DNA of 64,000 bases from Eriocheir sinensis. Taxonomy: Eukaryota > Arthropoda > Malacostraca > Decapoda > Varunidae. Below are positions 1 to 11,059 of this stretch, in pieces; position 1 is the stretch's first letter; the number at the start of each line of letters is the position of its first letter. Where the stretch lies: NCBI RefSeq assembly GCF_024679095.1, contig NC_066518.1, positions 4,461,610-4,525,609 of the forward strand. The letters are read 5' to 3'. The translations under genes were made by a program, and so were the position numbers. Below the pieces are notes generated by a model, which was not told the DNA's origin, ran no database searches, and saw only the letters and a list, made by a program, of their open reading frames with translations.

Positions 1-1020
<1,020 letters not shown>

Positions 1021-1291
1021 TTTTTGACGTAAGGGAAAAATGTGTTGTGTTTGCGTTCTCTTTTTCACGCTTGAGAGACAAATTGCTGCTCTGGTGTTTT
1101 GTGAGGCAGGGACGGGCGGCGACGCGAGGGGAACACGCTGGGCCCTGTAAAACTTAGCCGCGCGTGTCCCGGTCATTTGTGGCTGAAGTTGCTTGCCGTT
1201 CCCAGAGCCCCCGGAGACCCCGAGAACCCCCTGAGCCGCCGCGCCGCCGCCCAACTTGCAAACTCCACCACGGCGTCGGTTGCAAAGTTTC
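1021..1291. other. CpG-rich, non-repetitive island
   Basis: About 270 bp of mixed-composition DNA between pyrimidine blocks. The part from about 1105 to 1260 is GC-rich with many CpGs. A minus-strand frame (961-1293) crosses it but ends in a glutamate run from the (TCC)n tract and shows no domain I recognise. It could be a promoter or first-exon remnant or simply unique DNA; I see no TATA box, splice-site pair or protein homology that decides. Confidence 0.4.
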
Positions 1292-1700
1292 ACGCCCTTT
1301 CTCTACTCTCCCTTTCCTTTCCCTTCCCTCTTTTGCTTTTTCAGATTCCCTTCTCTTCCCTATCTTGTCGTTCCTTCCTTTCTTCCTTCCCTCCTTCCTT
1401 TCCCTTCCCTCTCTTGCTTTTTCAGATTCCTTTCTCTTCCCTATCTTGTCGTTCCTTCCTTTCTTCCTTCCCTCCTTCCTTTCCCTTCCCTCTCTTGCTT
1501 TTTCAGATTCCCTTCTCTTCCCTATCTTGTCGTTCCTTCCTTTCTTCCTTCCCTCCTTCCTTTCCCTTCTCTCTTTTGCTTTTTCAGATTCCTTTCTCTT
1601 CCCTATCTTGTCGTTCCTTCCTTCCTTCCCTCCTTCCTTTCCCTTCTCTCTTTTGCTTTTCAGATTCCTTTCTCTTCCCTACTTTGTCGTTCCCTCCTTC
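1292..1700. repeat. 81-bp minisatellite, about 5 copies
   Basis: The word tcagattcc starts at 1341, 1422, 1503, 1584 and 1660, giving periods of 81, 81, 81 and 76 bp. Each unit carries ttgctttttcag followed by ttctcttccctatcttgtcg. Because 81 is a multiple of three and the strand is pyrimidine-rich, all three forward frames stay open, which explains the overlapping 170-195-codon frames here; none is a plausible gene. Confidence 0.95.
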
Positions 1701-2200
1701 CTTCCTTTCCTGTTCCTGATCTGCTCCGCCCTTCACTTTCCATTCCCTTAGTGTTCTTTGCACCGCCATGAAGGCTGCACAGTTTCCGTTCGTACTCTTC
1801 TGCCCTTCATCCTTCCCTTCTCTTCCCTCCCCTCCTCTGTCCTGTCTTGCGCCTCAGTTTATCTTCCCTATCTCCCTCTCCCCTTCATTTTTCTTTCCTT
1901 TTCTTTGCACCACGATATCGGCGGCAAAGTTTCCGCCTTTTCTGCCTTCCTTTCCCTGTTTTTCAGTTTCTTTTCCTCCTTCCCTTCATTTCCTTTCTGT
2001 TTTTTTTCCTTCCCTTCCCTTTTCTTCTTTTCCCCTTAGCCCTTTATTCTTCTGTTCACTCCCTCATCCCCTCTTATCCCTGCCCTTCACTCTCCTTTTT
2101 CTTTCCACCACGGCATCGGCTGCAAAGTTTCTGGTTCTCTTGTCTTTCCTTCTTATTGCTTCCTTATACTCCTGTCCTTCCTTCCTTCAACCCCGTGCCG
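1700..2200. repeat. Pyrimidine-rich block with a recurring GC-rich core
   Basis: Low-complexity C/T DNA interrupted by diverged copies of a ~27-bp core (type: ccaccacggcatcggctgcaaagtttc) near 1758, 1905 and 2104. The same core occurs near 1263, 2540 and 2645. The block looks like an old long-period tandem repeat with eroded pyrimidine spacers. Confidence 0.65.
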
Positions 2201-2445
2201 ACTCTGGGCCACGACAACTCACCGACTTTTAGGCCCCCTTCAAACTGTGCCGACCCAGCATCCGGCGATCGTTTCTTGACCTCTTCCCGACCATGTGCGA
2301 CCCTTTCTCATCAACTTTTCACACCTAAGACCTCGTATACCCTGAGTCGCTGCATGGGTCGGCACATTGTGAACGGAGCCTTACCTACCCTGCTATTCAG
2401 ATTCATTTCCATTAGTTTCCTTTCTACTAGGCTAGGGCGAAGATC
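2200..2445. other. Mixed-composition segment with short terminal-inverted-repeat pair
   Basis: About 245 bp of complex sequence inside pyrimidine DNA. tgtgccgacccagca at 2246-2260 is mirrored by its near-exact reverse complement tgcatgggtcggcaca at 2351-2366, with one extra base. The arms bracket about 90 bp, a size and form seen in very short MITE-like elements. No target-site duplication is obvious. Confidence 0.4.
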
Positions 2446-2449
2446 GTAG

Positions 2450-3345
2450 TGTGTCCGCGCCTTCTGCCCTTCCTTTTCTTCCTTTTCCTTCCCTGTTCTG
2501 TCACCCTCTTCAGTTCTCTTTCGGCTGGTTTCCTTTCTACTAGGGCGATGGTTCCAAAGTTTCCATCTGTCTCTCTCTCCCTCCTTCCTTTCCCTTTCCT
2601 GTCGTACCCTTCAGCTGTCTTTCCTTTTGCTGTTCTTTCCGCTAGTGTGACGGTTGCAAGGTTTCAGTCTCTCTCTGTCCCTCCTTTCCTTTCCCTTTCC
2701 TGCCCTGCCGTCCTGTTTCCTTTTCATTCTTTTCCTTTCCATTCCATTCCTTTTCAATTTCATTTTTCTATTCTTTTCTATTCTGTATCTACTTAGTTTA
2801 TCTCCTTTATCTATCGTTCCATTCTCCTCTTTCTCTCTCTCACCCTTTTTTTTTTTTTTTATTTATTTCTCCCTTTTCTTAAATTCATCGCTTTTCTCTT
2901 CTCATTCTCTTCTCTTCCTCGCCTCACCTCCTACTTCTCCTCCTTCCTCCTCCCTCTTCCCTCTCCTTCACCTCCTCCTTCCTGCCTCTTCCCACCGCCT
3001 GCTGCTGCCTCCTCCTTCCTATATAACTTCCTACCAGCCTTTTCCTTCTTCTCCTCTCTCCTCCTTCTCCTTCCCCCTCCCTCCCTTACCTCCTACCAGC
3101 CTCTCCCTCTTACCTCCTCCCCCTTAACCTCCCCTCTCCTCCCCTCCCCGTCACCTCCTCCTCCCCTTCTCCCTCATCACTCTCTCACTCTCCCTCCTCT
3201 TCCCCTCTCTCTCTCCTCTCTTCTCCCCTCTCCCTGTAACCTCTTCCCTCCTCTCCTCCCTGTAGCATCTCCTTCCCCGTCTCCCCTCCATCATCTCCTC
3301 CCCCTCTTCCCGTCCCTCCGCTCCCCCCCACCCCCTTTTCTCCCC
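2450..3345. repeat. Pyrimidine-rich low-complexity block
   Basis: Nearly pure C/T on the + strand with (TTCC)n, (TCC)n and short (CT)n runs, plus two more copies of the gcaaagtttc-type core near 2540 and 2645. Frames of up to 157 codons are serine/leucine/proline repeats. I see no gene. Confidence 0.85.
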
Positions 3346-3481
3346 CAGGGCTTTCTTGGGTTATACAATGAAGGTTTCTTGACAATAAGTTGGCCTGAAA
3401 ATAGCGAGACAAATGATATTATATTTTTTCTTTCGAGACAATGTTGCGTAATTCAAGTATGATGCCATTGTATTTTTCTGT

Positions 3482-3499
3482 ATTGTTGTTGTTGTTTGT

Positions 3500-3540
<41 letters not shown>

Positions 3541-3716
3541 ACCCTATATAATTGTTGTCTTGTTTATCTATGTGTTTGTTTGTTTGTGTTACTAATGAGA
3601 TTTTTATTGTATTTTTTTGTTATTTTTTTGTTGTTATTATTTTGGTTGCTGAAGTTCGTTGTTGTTGTTGTTGTTGTTGTTTTGCTGTTGTTGCTCTACT
3701 CCCCCCCCCCCCCCTC
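3482..3716. repeat. (TTG)n runs and a C homopolymer
   Basis: (TTG)n occupies 3484-3540 and again 3654-3695, separated by T-rich DNA, and ends in a run of about 14-16 C residues at 3701-3716. Confidence 0.9.
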
Positions 3717-4040
3717 CATCTATCCATCCTCGTCACCTGTTCTTCTCTCCTTTATCCTCATCCTCCTTCTCTCGTCCACTGTTATCCACTTTTTCTACCT
3801 CTCTCTCTCTCTCCATCGCCCTCATAACCATTCATTCTCCGGGGCTCCTTATACTGACGAGCGGAGGGAAGCATAAACAGCGGAGGAAGGCGAGGCGGAG
3901 GAAGGCGTGTTGGAAGAGGCGTGTGAATGGAAAGAGGGAAAGGGAAAGGGATGAAGAGAGAAAAAAGAGATGGGGACTTGGAAACGGAGCGGAAACACGA
4001 ACTAAACTAATTTCATTTATATTTTGTGGCCTTAGTGACA
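3717..4040. repeat. Pyrimidine then purine switch
   Basis: 3717-3840 is C/T-rich; 3860-3990 switches to A/G-rich DNA with a recurring ggcggaggaaggcg word. No gene-like frame. Confidence 0.6.
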
Positions 4041-4044
4041 CGTG

Positions 4045-4670
4045 TATGTAATTTTGGCTCTCAACTGGACTCGAACTAAGGTCTTTGAGGGTTGGGGGTG
4101 GGGGGTAGGGTGTGGGTGGGGGTAGTGTGGTTCAGAACGAAGAGCTGAAATCACTTCTACCACCATGTACCGAGTCGTCCCTTCACGCACACAGAAGAAG
4201 AGGATGATTATTTATTTATTTTGGTGATGGTTAGAGAGTTTCTTGGTCTTAACTGGACTCGAACTAAGATCTCTAATGTTCATAGCGAGGAACTAAAACA
4301 CTTATACCACCATGCACTGAGTCGTCCCTTCACGCACACAAAAAAAGAAGAAGAATTTGATGGTTAGTGAGTTTTTTGGTCTTAACTGGACTCGAACTAA
4401 GATCTCTAAGGTTCATAGCGAGGACCAAAAACCATTATACCACCATGAACCCAGTCTTCTGTTCAAGCACACAAAAGAAGATGAATAATTAGATGGTTAG
4501 TGAGTTTTTTGGTTTTAACTGGATTCGAACTAAGGTCTCTAAGGTTCATAGCGAGGAACAAAAACCATTATACCACCATGTACTCGCACACAAAGGAAGT
4601 GCAATCATTTATCGGTTCTTGCGTTTCCTGGTCTTAGCTGGGCTCGAACTGGGGCCTAGAAGAAGGAAAA
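4045..4670 (-). repeat. Tandem array of tRNA-like (SINE-head) units
   Basis: Four units and a partial fifth. Read on the minus strand, each full unit has an A-box-like TGGTATAATGG/TGGTATAAGTG and, about 40 bases on, a B-box-like AGTTCGAGTCC. On the + strand the B-box starts at 4068, 4255, 4388, 4521 and 4640, and the A-box lies at 4154-4165, 4301-4312, 4433-4446 and 4565-4578; the fifth unit has only the B-box. Spacing is 187, 133, 133 and 119 bp. The first unit is longer because a G-rich insert (4093-4122) separates its boxes. The units could be pol III promoter-bearing SINE heads amplified in tandem; acceptor and anticodon stems are too degenerate for functional tRNA genes. A plus-strand frame crossing the array is incidental. 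Confidence 0.75.
4093..4122 (+). other. G-quadruplex-prone run
   Basis: Runs of 5, 6, 3, 3 and 5 guanines with short loops lie within the first unit of the tRNA-like array, where they interrupt the tRNA-like fold. Confidence 0.5.
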
Positions 4671-4744
4671 AGAATATGATAAATGACTACCTTTTCCATG
4701 AGGGACGTTGGTTGATAGCACTGAGTATATCTTTGAACTAAATT

Positions 4745-4868
4745 GACCCCTCTTTCGGCCACCTCTTTTGATTCTTTTTAGGAGCAGCGAGTAGCGGGCT
4801 TTTTTTTATATTATTGTTTCCTTTTTTGTGTGCCCTTGAGCTGTCTCCTTTGTTGTAAAAAAAAAAAA
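4745..4868 (+). mobile_element. Family A short interspersed repeat, copy 1
   Basis: Shares the word ggagcagcgagtagcgggc with other copies, followed by a T run, ccttgagctgtctcc and a terminal A run (4857-4868). The A tail suggests a retroposed SINE-like element with this orientation as sense. The 5' part, ctctttcggccacctctttt, matches the reverse complement of copy 3. No A/B-box pair is visible in this fragment. Confidence 0.75.
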
Positions 4869-5200
4869 TTGGGTTACTATTTTTTGTGTACTATTCTTTG
4901 TACATGAATAAATGAGTTTGTACTTTTCTTTATCTGGTTCATTACTCTTCTTTCTCTCTCGCTCACCCTTCCTTGTTTTTTTTTTAATACTTCTCCTCAA
5001 TATCAACAACAAAAAACAACAACAATAACAATAACAATAAAACAACCTCATTTTTAGTAACAACACAAAAAATAACACAGAAAAACAAACAAACAAACAA
5101 GCAAACAAGTAAACAAAACAACATAAGGAGACAAAATAGTGTACTGGGATGTGTAAAAATCCAACGTTCCCTTTCCTCCTAAAAATACATTATGGAGATG
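4869..5200. repeat. A/T-rich low-complexity DNA
   Basis: CAAA, ACA and AACAAT repeats dominate. No gene-like frame apart from a lysine/cysteine-rich minus-strand artefact. Confidence 0.75.
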
Positions 5201-5377
5201 GCGGGGGCGGTGATACTGTGGTGACGGAGGTGATGGGGCCGTGGCGGGGATGTGGCGCGCGGCTAACTCGATGGCATTGGCTGGCGGTGACTTAATAACG
5301 ATTGTGGAGGTGGCTGGGCGGGCGGGCGGGTGGAAGGGTGGAGTGTTTTATGTATTGGAGCTGTTGGAGGTGACAGC
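5200..5377. other. G-rich mixed DNA
   Basis: Recurrent ggtgatgg/ggcgggg words and a (CGGG)n stretch near 5317-5331. Nothing gene-like. Confidence 0.5.
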
Positions 5378-5389
5378 TTAATTTTGGCA

Positions 5390-5960
5390 GTAGGGGTTCG
5401 GGGCAGGGTGGGGTGAAGGGAGGGAAGGGCGGGAAGGGGAGGAGGAGAGGTGAGGTGGGGAAGATCGAACTGGGGTGAAGAAGAGATGGAGTGAGGGAAG
5501 AAAAAGTGGGGTGGGGTGAGTTTCATTTTGATGGGGGGAGTGGGGAGTAAGGGAAGGGTGGGGTGAGGTGGCGGAAGATGGAATTATAATGAAGAAGAGG
5601 AAGAGGAAGAGGAAGAAGAAGAGGAAGAGGAAGAAAAAGTTGGGTGGGGTGAGTTTCATTTTAAGGGGGGGAGTGGGGAGTAAAGGAAGGTGGGGTGAGG
5701 TGGCGGAAGATGGAATTATAATGAAGAAGAGGAAGAGGAAGAGGAAGAGGAAGAGGAAGAGGAAGAAAAAGTTGGGTGGGGTAAGTTTCATTCTAATGGG
5801 GGGAGTGGGGAGTAAGGGAAGGGTGGGGTGAGGTGGCGGAAGATGGAATTATGATGAAGAAGAGGAAGAGGAAGAAGAAGAGGAAGAGGAAGAAAAAGTT
5901 GGGTGGGGTGAGTTTCATTCTAATGGGGGGAGTGGGGAGTAAAGGAAGGTGGGGTGAGGG
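5390..5960. repeat. ~133-bp purine minisatellite, 4 copies
   Basis: The word gatggaatt (gatcgaact in the first copy) starts at 5463, 5577, 5709 and 5842, giving periods of 114, 132 and 133 bp. Each unit has an expandable (GAAGAG)n segment, aaaaagttgggtggggtgag, and tttcattttaatgggggg variants. Confidence 0.93.
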
Positions 5961-6325
5961 GAGAGCACCCTGAAATGAGGAAACGGTAAAGTGATAAGGT
6001 TGAGGTGCAAAGGGAGGGGGAGTTTTATTTTGGCAGGGTGAGGAAAGGAAAGGACTAGGCGAGGGAGGGAAGAGCGAAATGAAATGAGGAAAAGATAGAG
6101 AGAGTCAGAAATAATGGGGTTGGGTGAGCTTTATTTTGGTGGTAGGGGAGAATGGAGAGAGAGGGAAGGGCGGGGTGGGGGAGGAAAGAATGAAGTGACT
6201 GGCGAGTGAAAGACAAACTAGGGTAAAAAAGAGATGCCGAGGAGGAAAAGGTACATAGAATAGGATGACGGATGGGAAGGATGAGATAAGGGGTTAGGAA
6301 GAGCAGAGTGGAGTACTGGGAAGAG
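5961..6325. repeat. Decayed purine repeat
   Basis: Diverged relatives of the preceding array, for example ggggagttttattttggcag at about 6018 and gagctttattttggtggtag at about 6126, in G/A-rich DNA. Confidence 0.6.
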
Positions 6326-6330
6326 AAATT

Positions 6331-6452
6331 GACCTCTCTTTTGGGTACTCTTTATTGTTATCTGTTATGGGAGCGGCGAGTAGCGGGCTTTTTTTGTACT
6401 CTTTTGTTGCCCTTGAGCCGTGTCCTTCGATGTACAAAAAAAAAAAGAAAAA
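6331..6452 (+). mobile_element. Family A short interspersed repeat, copy 2
   Basis: Contains gggagcggcgagtagcgggc, a T run, cccttgagccgtgtcc and a terminal A run from 6436, in the same order and strand as the copy at 4745-4868. Confidence 0.75.
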
Positions 6453-6455
6453 AAA

Positions 6456-6760
6456 GAAGGGTGAGGAATGAGGAATGGCAGGACAGGATGGAGGAGGAAA
6501 GGGCATGGGTGGGAGGGATGAAGAGTGAGGAAGGGCATAGCAGGAAGGGGTGAGGAAGGAGGAAGGGCAAGGTAGGATGAGAGAGGGCAGGAAAGCCATG
6601 GTAGGGTGAGGCGAAACAGGGTAGGATGAAGGAGGGGAAGGGCATAGCAGGATGGGGTGTTAGAAGAAGGGCAGGAAGGCTTGGCAAGGTGAGGGACAGG
6701 GCAGGACAGGACATGGCAGAGAGGTGACAGAGGGACGGGAGTGGTGGCTTGACGGAGCAC
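6456..6760. repeat. Purine-rich degenerate minisatellite
   Basis: Imperfect ~20-60-bp units built from gggcatagcaggatggggtg and gaggaagggcaggaaagc words. Frames on the minus strand are cysteine/proline/serine artefacts. Confidence 0.65.
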
Positions 6761-6945
6761 TTTTCCTGAGTTCCCGCTGCGAATCTCCCTCTCGTTGGTT
6801 GTCTTGGCTCCTCGCCGCGGCCTGACACGAGCCCTCACGCCCCCGCCCGACAGAGATGTATTAGTTTTGCTCAGCGTCACTCCCTCGCTTGTCTCGTGTA
6901 CTCAAAACATGCGTGCCGGGGAGTATAGAGAGTGACAGATGAGTT
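6760..6945. other. CpG-rich, non-repetitive island
   Basis: About 185 bp of mixed DNA with clustered CpGs (6775-6860) between two purine repeats. No start codon, splice site or domain supports a gene. Confidence 0.35.
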
Positions 6946-6949
6946 AGAG

Positions 6950-8170
6950 AAGGAGGAGGAGGAGGAGGAGGAGACGAAGTAGAAGACTAAAACAATATAC
7001 GACGTTCTTTTTAGCAATACACAAAAGTTACTTATTATTTGTTGATGTTAAAACTTCGAAGCAAAAATGGTTGTCAGGGAAAGGAAGGGACAGAGGAAGG
7101 AGAAGGAGGAAGGAGGAAGAAGTAAAAGTAGAAGGATAGAACTGTAAAAAAATATACGACGTTCTTTTTAGCAATACACAAATGTTTCTTATTATTTGTT
7201 GATGTTAAAACTTCGACGCAAAAATGGTTGTTAGGGAAAGAAAGGGACAGAGGAAGGAGGAGGAGGAGGAGGGAGAAGTAAACGAAATGTAATATAATCT
7301 ACAACACTATTTCCGCTGAAGAGTTTCCACCATTTTTATTTTTGTTACGCGTCATAAGAAAATTAGATTAAAAAGTGCTTACCGGAGAGCAGGAAGAGAC
7401 CTAAAGGAAACAGGAAGCGGAGGAGGAAGAAACGAGAGAAGAATAAAACCATCAACAATATTCTCTCTTTCAACGAAGCAGCTTTACCTTTTCTTTGTCG
7501 CGTCGTGTGAAGCTTAGACACAAAAAAAGCTTACTGGAGAACTGGAAGAGGCCACCGAACAAAAAGAGGAGGATGAGAATGAGGAGGAAGGAGAAGTAGA
7601 AAAATGATAAAATGAATCTCAACATTATTAGGTCGCAAGAGTTTTTGATACTTCTTTGCCGTGTGGTAGAAAGTAAACACACACCCATAAAAGACTTACC
7701 TGAGTGGGAATAGACAGCGAAAACAAGAACAAGAAGAGTAGGAGGAGGAGGAATAGGAGTTAACAAAGGAAGAAGGAAAGAGATGGAAGGAAGGGAAAGA
7801 AAGAAAGGGGGATGGAAGGGAAGGAAAGGGAGGAAGGAAAAAAAGGAACTGAGCCAAGAAAGAAGATAATGGAAGGGAAGGAAAGGAAAGAAAGGACAAA
7901 AGAAGGGATAGAGGTAAGGAAGGGAAGGGAGGAAGGAGGGTAAGGGCGAAGGAAGGAAAAAATCAATACAGGGAAAATGAAAATGAAATGAAAATGAGTA
8001 GGAAAATAGAGTAAAACAACAAAAAGAGAGGAGGAGAAGAAGGAAGAAGAGGAGGAAGAGGAGAAAGAAAAAGTTACCGAAAATACAATTAGACTATCTC
8101 CAACGTTTTCTTTGCTTATACACAAGAGATTCTAAGCCTTTTGCGTTCTGTGTAATACAAGATTCAATGC
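6950..8170. repeat. Decaying ~155-bp array with purine spacers
   Basis: Two nearly identical copies of tatacgacgttctttttagc start at 6996 and 7153 (157 bp apart). Each is followed by ttatttgttgatgttaaaac and a GGA-rich spacer. More diverged relatives lie near 7291, 7447, 7611 and 8085, recognised by a conserved order: acaatatt-like word, tttctttg-type word, then a cttactgg/cttacc word and a purine spacer. Confidence 0.75.
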
Positions 8171-8196
8171 CACAAAAACATTCTCACCAAGGGATT

Positions 8197-8430
8197 GAGA
8201 GAGAGAGAGAGAGAGAGAGAGAAACGAAAATGGAAGTTCCCAGTGAAAGACTAACAACAGGATTCAAACCTCTTCAGTCTTTAACCATTTACAAGAATTT
8301 CAACGATTTTTCATCCTTATAAACGGAAAGGGTTCGGCGCAATCTGCAAAGGGGATTCAATTTTAGCAGTCAAAGGGTTGAATCGCAATATATTAATTTG
8401 AAGCACAACATAACAGGATTTTCCAGGCGG

Positions 8431-8468
<38 letters not shown>

Positions 8469-8540
8469 CAGAGAAATGAATGGAGTTGAAGTGACGTGAA
8501 AGGACAGGAAAAAAAAGTAAAGTAGGGAAGAGAGAGAGAG
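8197..8540. repeat. Two short (GA)n tracts with mixed DNA between
   Basis: (GA)n at about 8197-8221 and 8432-8466, with a third shorter one at 8529-8546. The 8222-8430 interval is mixed and shows no recognisable gene or element. Confidence 0.8.
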
Positions 8541-8546
8541 AGAGAG

Positions 8547-9345
8547 CGTTCCTTCCCTTTTTTTCTCTTCTTTCCTCCATCCATATTTCTCCCCCTCTTC
8601 CTTCTCCTAATATTTCTGCCTCCATTTCTACATCATTATTTACTCATATTTCCTGCTTCTGTTCTATTTCCCGTCTTTATCCCTTTTCACCTTCTTCCTC
8701 TCATTCATATCTCTTTTCCTCCTCTTCCTCCACCTCCTCCTCCTCTTCTCCCCATCCCCTTCTCAATAACCAGTTTTCCCTTCTCTTCCACAATTTGAAC
8801 TCCATTTTCCTCTATCTCTTTATTAATATCTCCTCCTCCTCCTCCTCTTCCTCCTCTTCTCTCCCTTTTCCTCCATCACCCTTTACTCAGTTTCCCATAT
8901 TCCTGTTTCCACTTTCCCTTTCTTTCCTTCATTTTTGTCCTCTCTCCTCTTCCTCGTCCTCTTCTCTTCCTCCTCCTCCTCCTCCTCCTCTTACATCGCC
9001 TCCTTTCCTCCCTCCTATCCTACATATTTTTTTACTCTATGCCCCGTTTTCATTTTCTTTCCGTTGTTTTCCCCGTTTTCACCTTCTCCTTTTTCTCTCC
9101 TCCTCCTCCTCCTCTTCCTCCTCTTGCGCCTCCTCCTCCTCCTCCTCCTCCACCTCTTTCATCGCCTCCTTTCCTCCCTCCTATCCTACATATTTTTTAC
9201 TCTATGCCCCGTTTTCATTTTCATTACGTTGTTTTCCCTGTTTTCACCTCCGCCATTTTCTCTTCTCTTCCTCCTACTACTCCTCCTCCTCCTCTTCCTC
9301 CTCTTGCGCCTCCTCCTCCCCCCTTCGCCGCCGCCACCACCGCCA
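8547..9345. repeat. (TCC)n-rich pyrimidine block with a 166-bp duplication
   Basis: atcgcctcctttcctccc starts at 8995 and at 9161. The whole 166-bp unit, including tactctatgccccgttttc and a (TCC)n tail, is present twice. Frames are serine/proline/leucine runs. Confidence 0.88.
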
Positions 9346-9540
9346 AGTCGCCTCAGCGGTCCTTAGAAAGGTCTTTGTATGGGGAAAAGTTTGATTGGAT
9401 TTCACTTGACAGTTTCCTCGGCCGCTGCTCGTTAGGGGTCATTAGCATCCATCAGGGAGGAGGAGGAGGAGGGGGGGAGTGCAGGAGAAGGAGGAGGAGG
9501 AGGAGGCAATCGAGGAGTTAATGAGAGTGAGTTAGGATGC
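9346..9540. other. Mixed segment ending in (GGA)n
   Basis: 9346-9450 is non-repetitive; 9455-9510 is a broken (GGA)n tract. No gene supported. Confidence 0.5.
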
Positions 9541-9551
9541 TGTACATAAAT

Positions 9552-9618
<67 letters not shown>
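9552..9618. repeat. (GA)n microsatellite
   Basis: About 33 uninterrupted GA units. Confidence 0.95.
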
Positions 9619-9620
<2 letters not shown>

Positions 9621-9818
9621 GAGGGAAAACAGACAACATAAGCGGATCAGTTGTTAATACTTTGCTTGAAAACTGAATAGATAAATAAATAAATAAATAA
9701 AAAAAGAAATATATATAAAAAGAACAGACTGGAATTGTGAGCGGCCGGACAGACTCACGAACTCGGGCAGATTGTGAAGAGAAAAAATATATACATATCA
9801 ACGTAACGAAAAAGAATT

Positions 9819-9862
<44 letters not shown>

Positions 9863-9960
9863 GCGCTGGGAAAAAGTATAAAACAATGAAAAAAGTTTGT
9901 AGACGGGTTAGGATATATATAAATGAAAAAGTGTACATAATATAAAGAGAAAGTGACCAA
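9619..9960. repeat. A/T-rich DNA with (AAAT)n and (AC)n
   Basis: An (AAAT)n run near 9680-9700 and (AC)n at about 9820-9860 ending in gcgcgc. The remainder is unremarkable. Confidence 0.8.
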
Positions 9961-10010
9961 CACACAACTCTGCGTGACCCACTGGCCAGGATACATGTGG
10001 AAGTCATGTA

Positions 10011-10012
<2 letters not shown>

Positions 10013-10070
<58 letters not shown>

Positions 10071-10123
10071 TGTGGTTTTGTGTTTGTTTGTTCTCTTTTC
10101 TCCCTTTTTGTTTGTTTTAAGTA

Positions 10124-10179
<56 letters not shown>

Positions 10180-10220
10180 GTGTGTTTTTGATGTTTTTAC
10201 CATTTTTTTGTATATTTTCT

Positions 10221-10278
<58 letters not shown>

Positions 10279-10322
10279 GGACCCACATTTACTGTACGTT
10301 CACACTCTTGGCACAATTGCAA

Positions 10323-10389
<67 letters not shown>
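10013..10389. repeat. Cluster of three (CT)n tracts facing one (GA)n tract
   Basis: (CT)n at 10013-10065, 10128-10174 and 10224-10275 is followed after 50 bp by (GA)n at 10326-10389. The last CT tract and the GA tract are inverted complements and could pair as a ~50-bp stem with a ~50-nt loop. Confidence 0.95.
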
Positions 10390-10392
<3 letters not shown>

Positions 10393-11055
10393 TGTTCCCT
10401 TCCTACCTCATTCTCTTCTGCCATTGTTCTTCAAGACAAAAAAAAAAAAAACGAAAAAAATTATGAAACACGAATGATTTTTTTTCTCGTTCCATAAAAA
10501 AAAAAGGAAACAATGAAGCTCTGAGTCCATAACAGTGAATAGACGTTTTTTTATTTAATTATTTACTTATTTATTTTTTTCCCATTTTTTGTGTGTGTCT
10601 GGTTTGTTATTTAAATCCCGACTCGAAAATATAAACTGTTAACAACCATTTCTTTTCCTTCTCTCTTTTTCTGTGTAATGTTTTTTCCTCCCAAACCGGT
10701 TACGGACGAAGCCTCTTTTCCTGCATACATTTAAAAACGCCCTTGTGTGTGTATGTGCGGAGGTATGTATGTGTGTATGTAGGTATATATGTTTGTATGT
10801 ATATCGCAAGCAGAAAGAGTATAACGAAGCGAGCTAGTTAACGAAGTCCTTTGAATAGTTGGGTACAGTCGAGTGAAGGAACGGAATGAATGGACGCAGG
10901 AAAATAAATATTAATGTGATAAGAGGGAAAAGAAAACGTGTGTAAGAACGGGTTTAAAATATCATGTGTAAATAAACTAATAAATAAACTTACGATTAAA
11001 CGGAAGATCAACTAATGAACGAGTGTTTAAATTATGAAAGCGTGTTAATAAAGTA
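10390..11055. other. A/T-rich DNA, no gene seen
   Basis: Homopolymer A and T runs, a degenerate GTAT/GTGT stretch at 10740-10805, and unremarkable A-rich sequence leading into the 83-bp array. Confidence 0.6.
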
Positions 11056-11059
11056 CGCA

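Noticed and set aside
4493..4741. 82-codon plus-strand gene
   Set aside because: It overlaps the tRNA-like array in antisense and has no recognisable domain.
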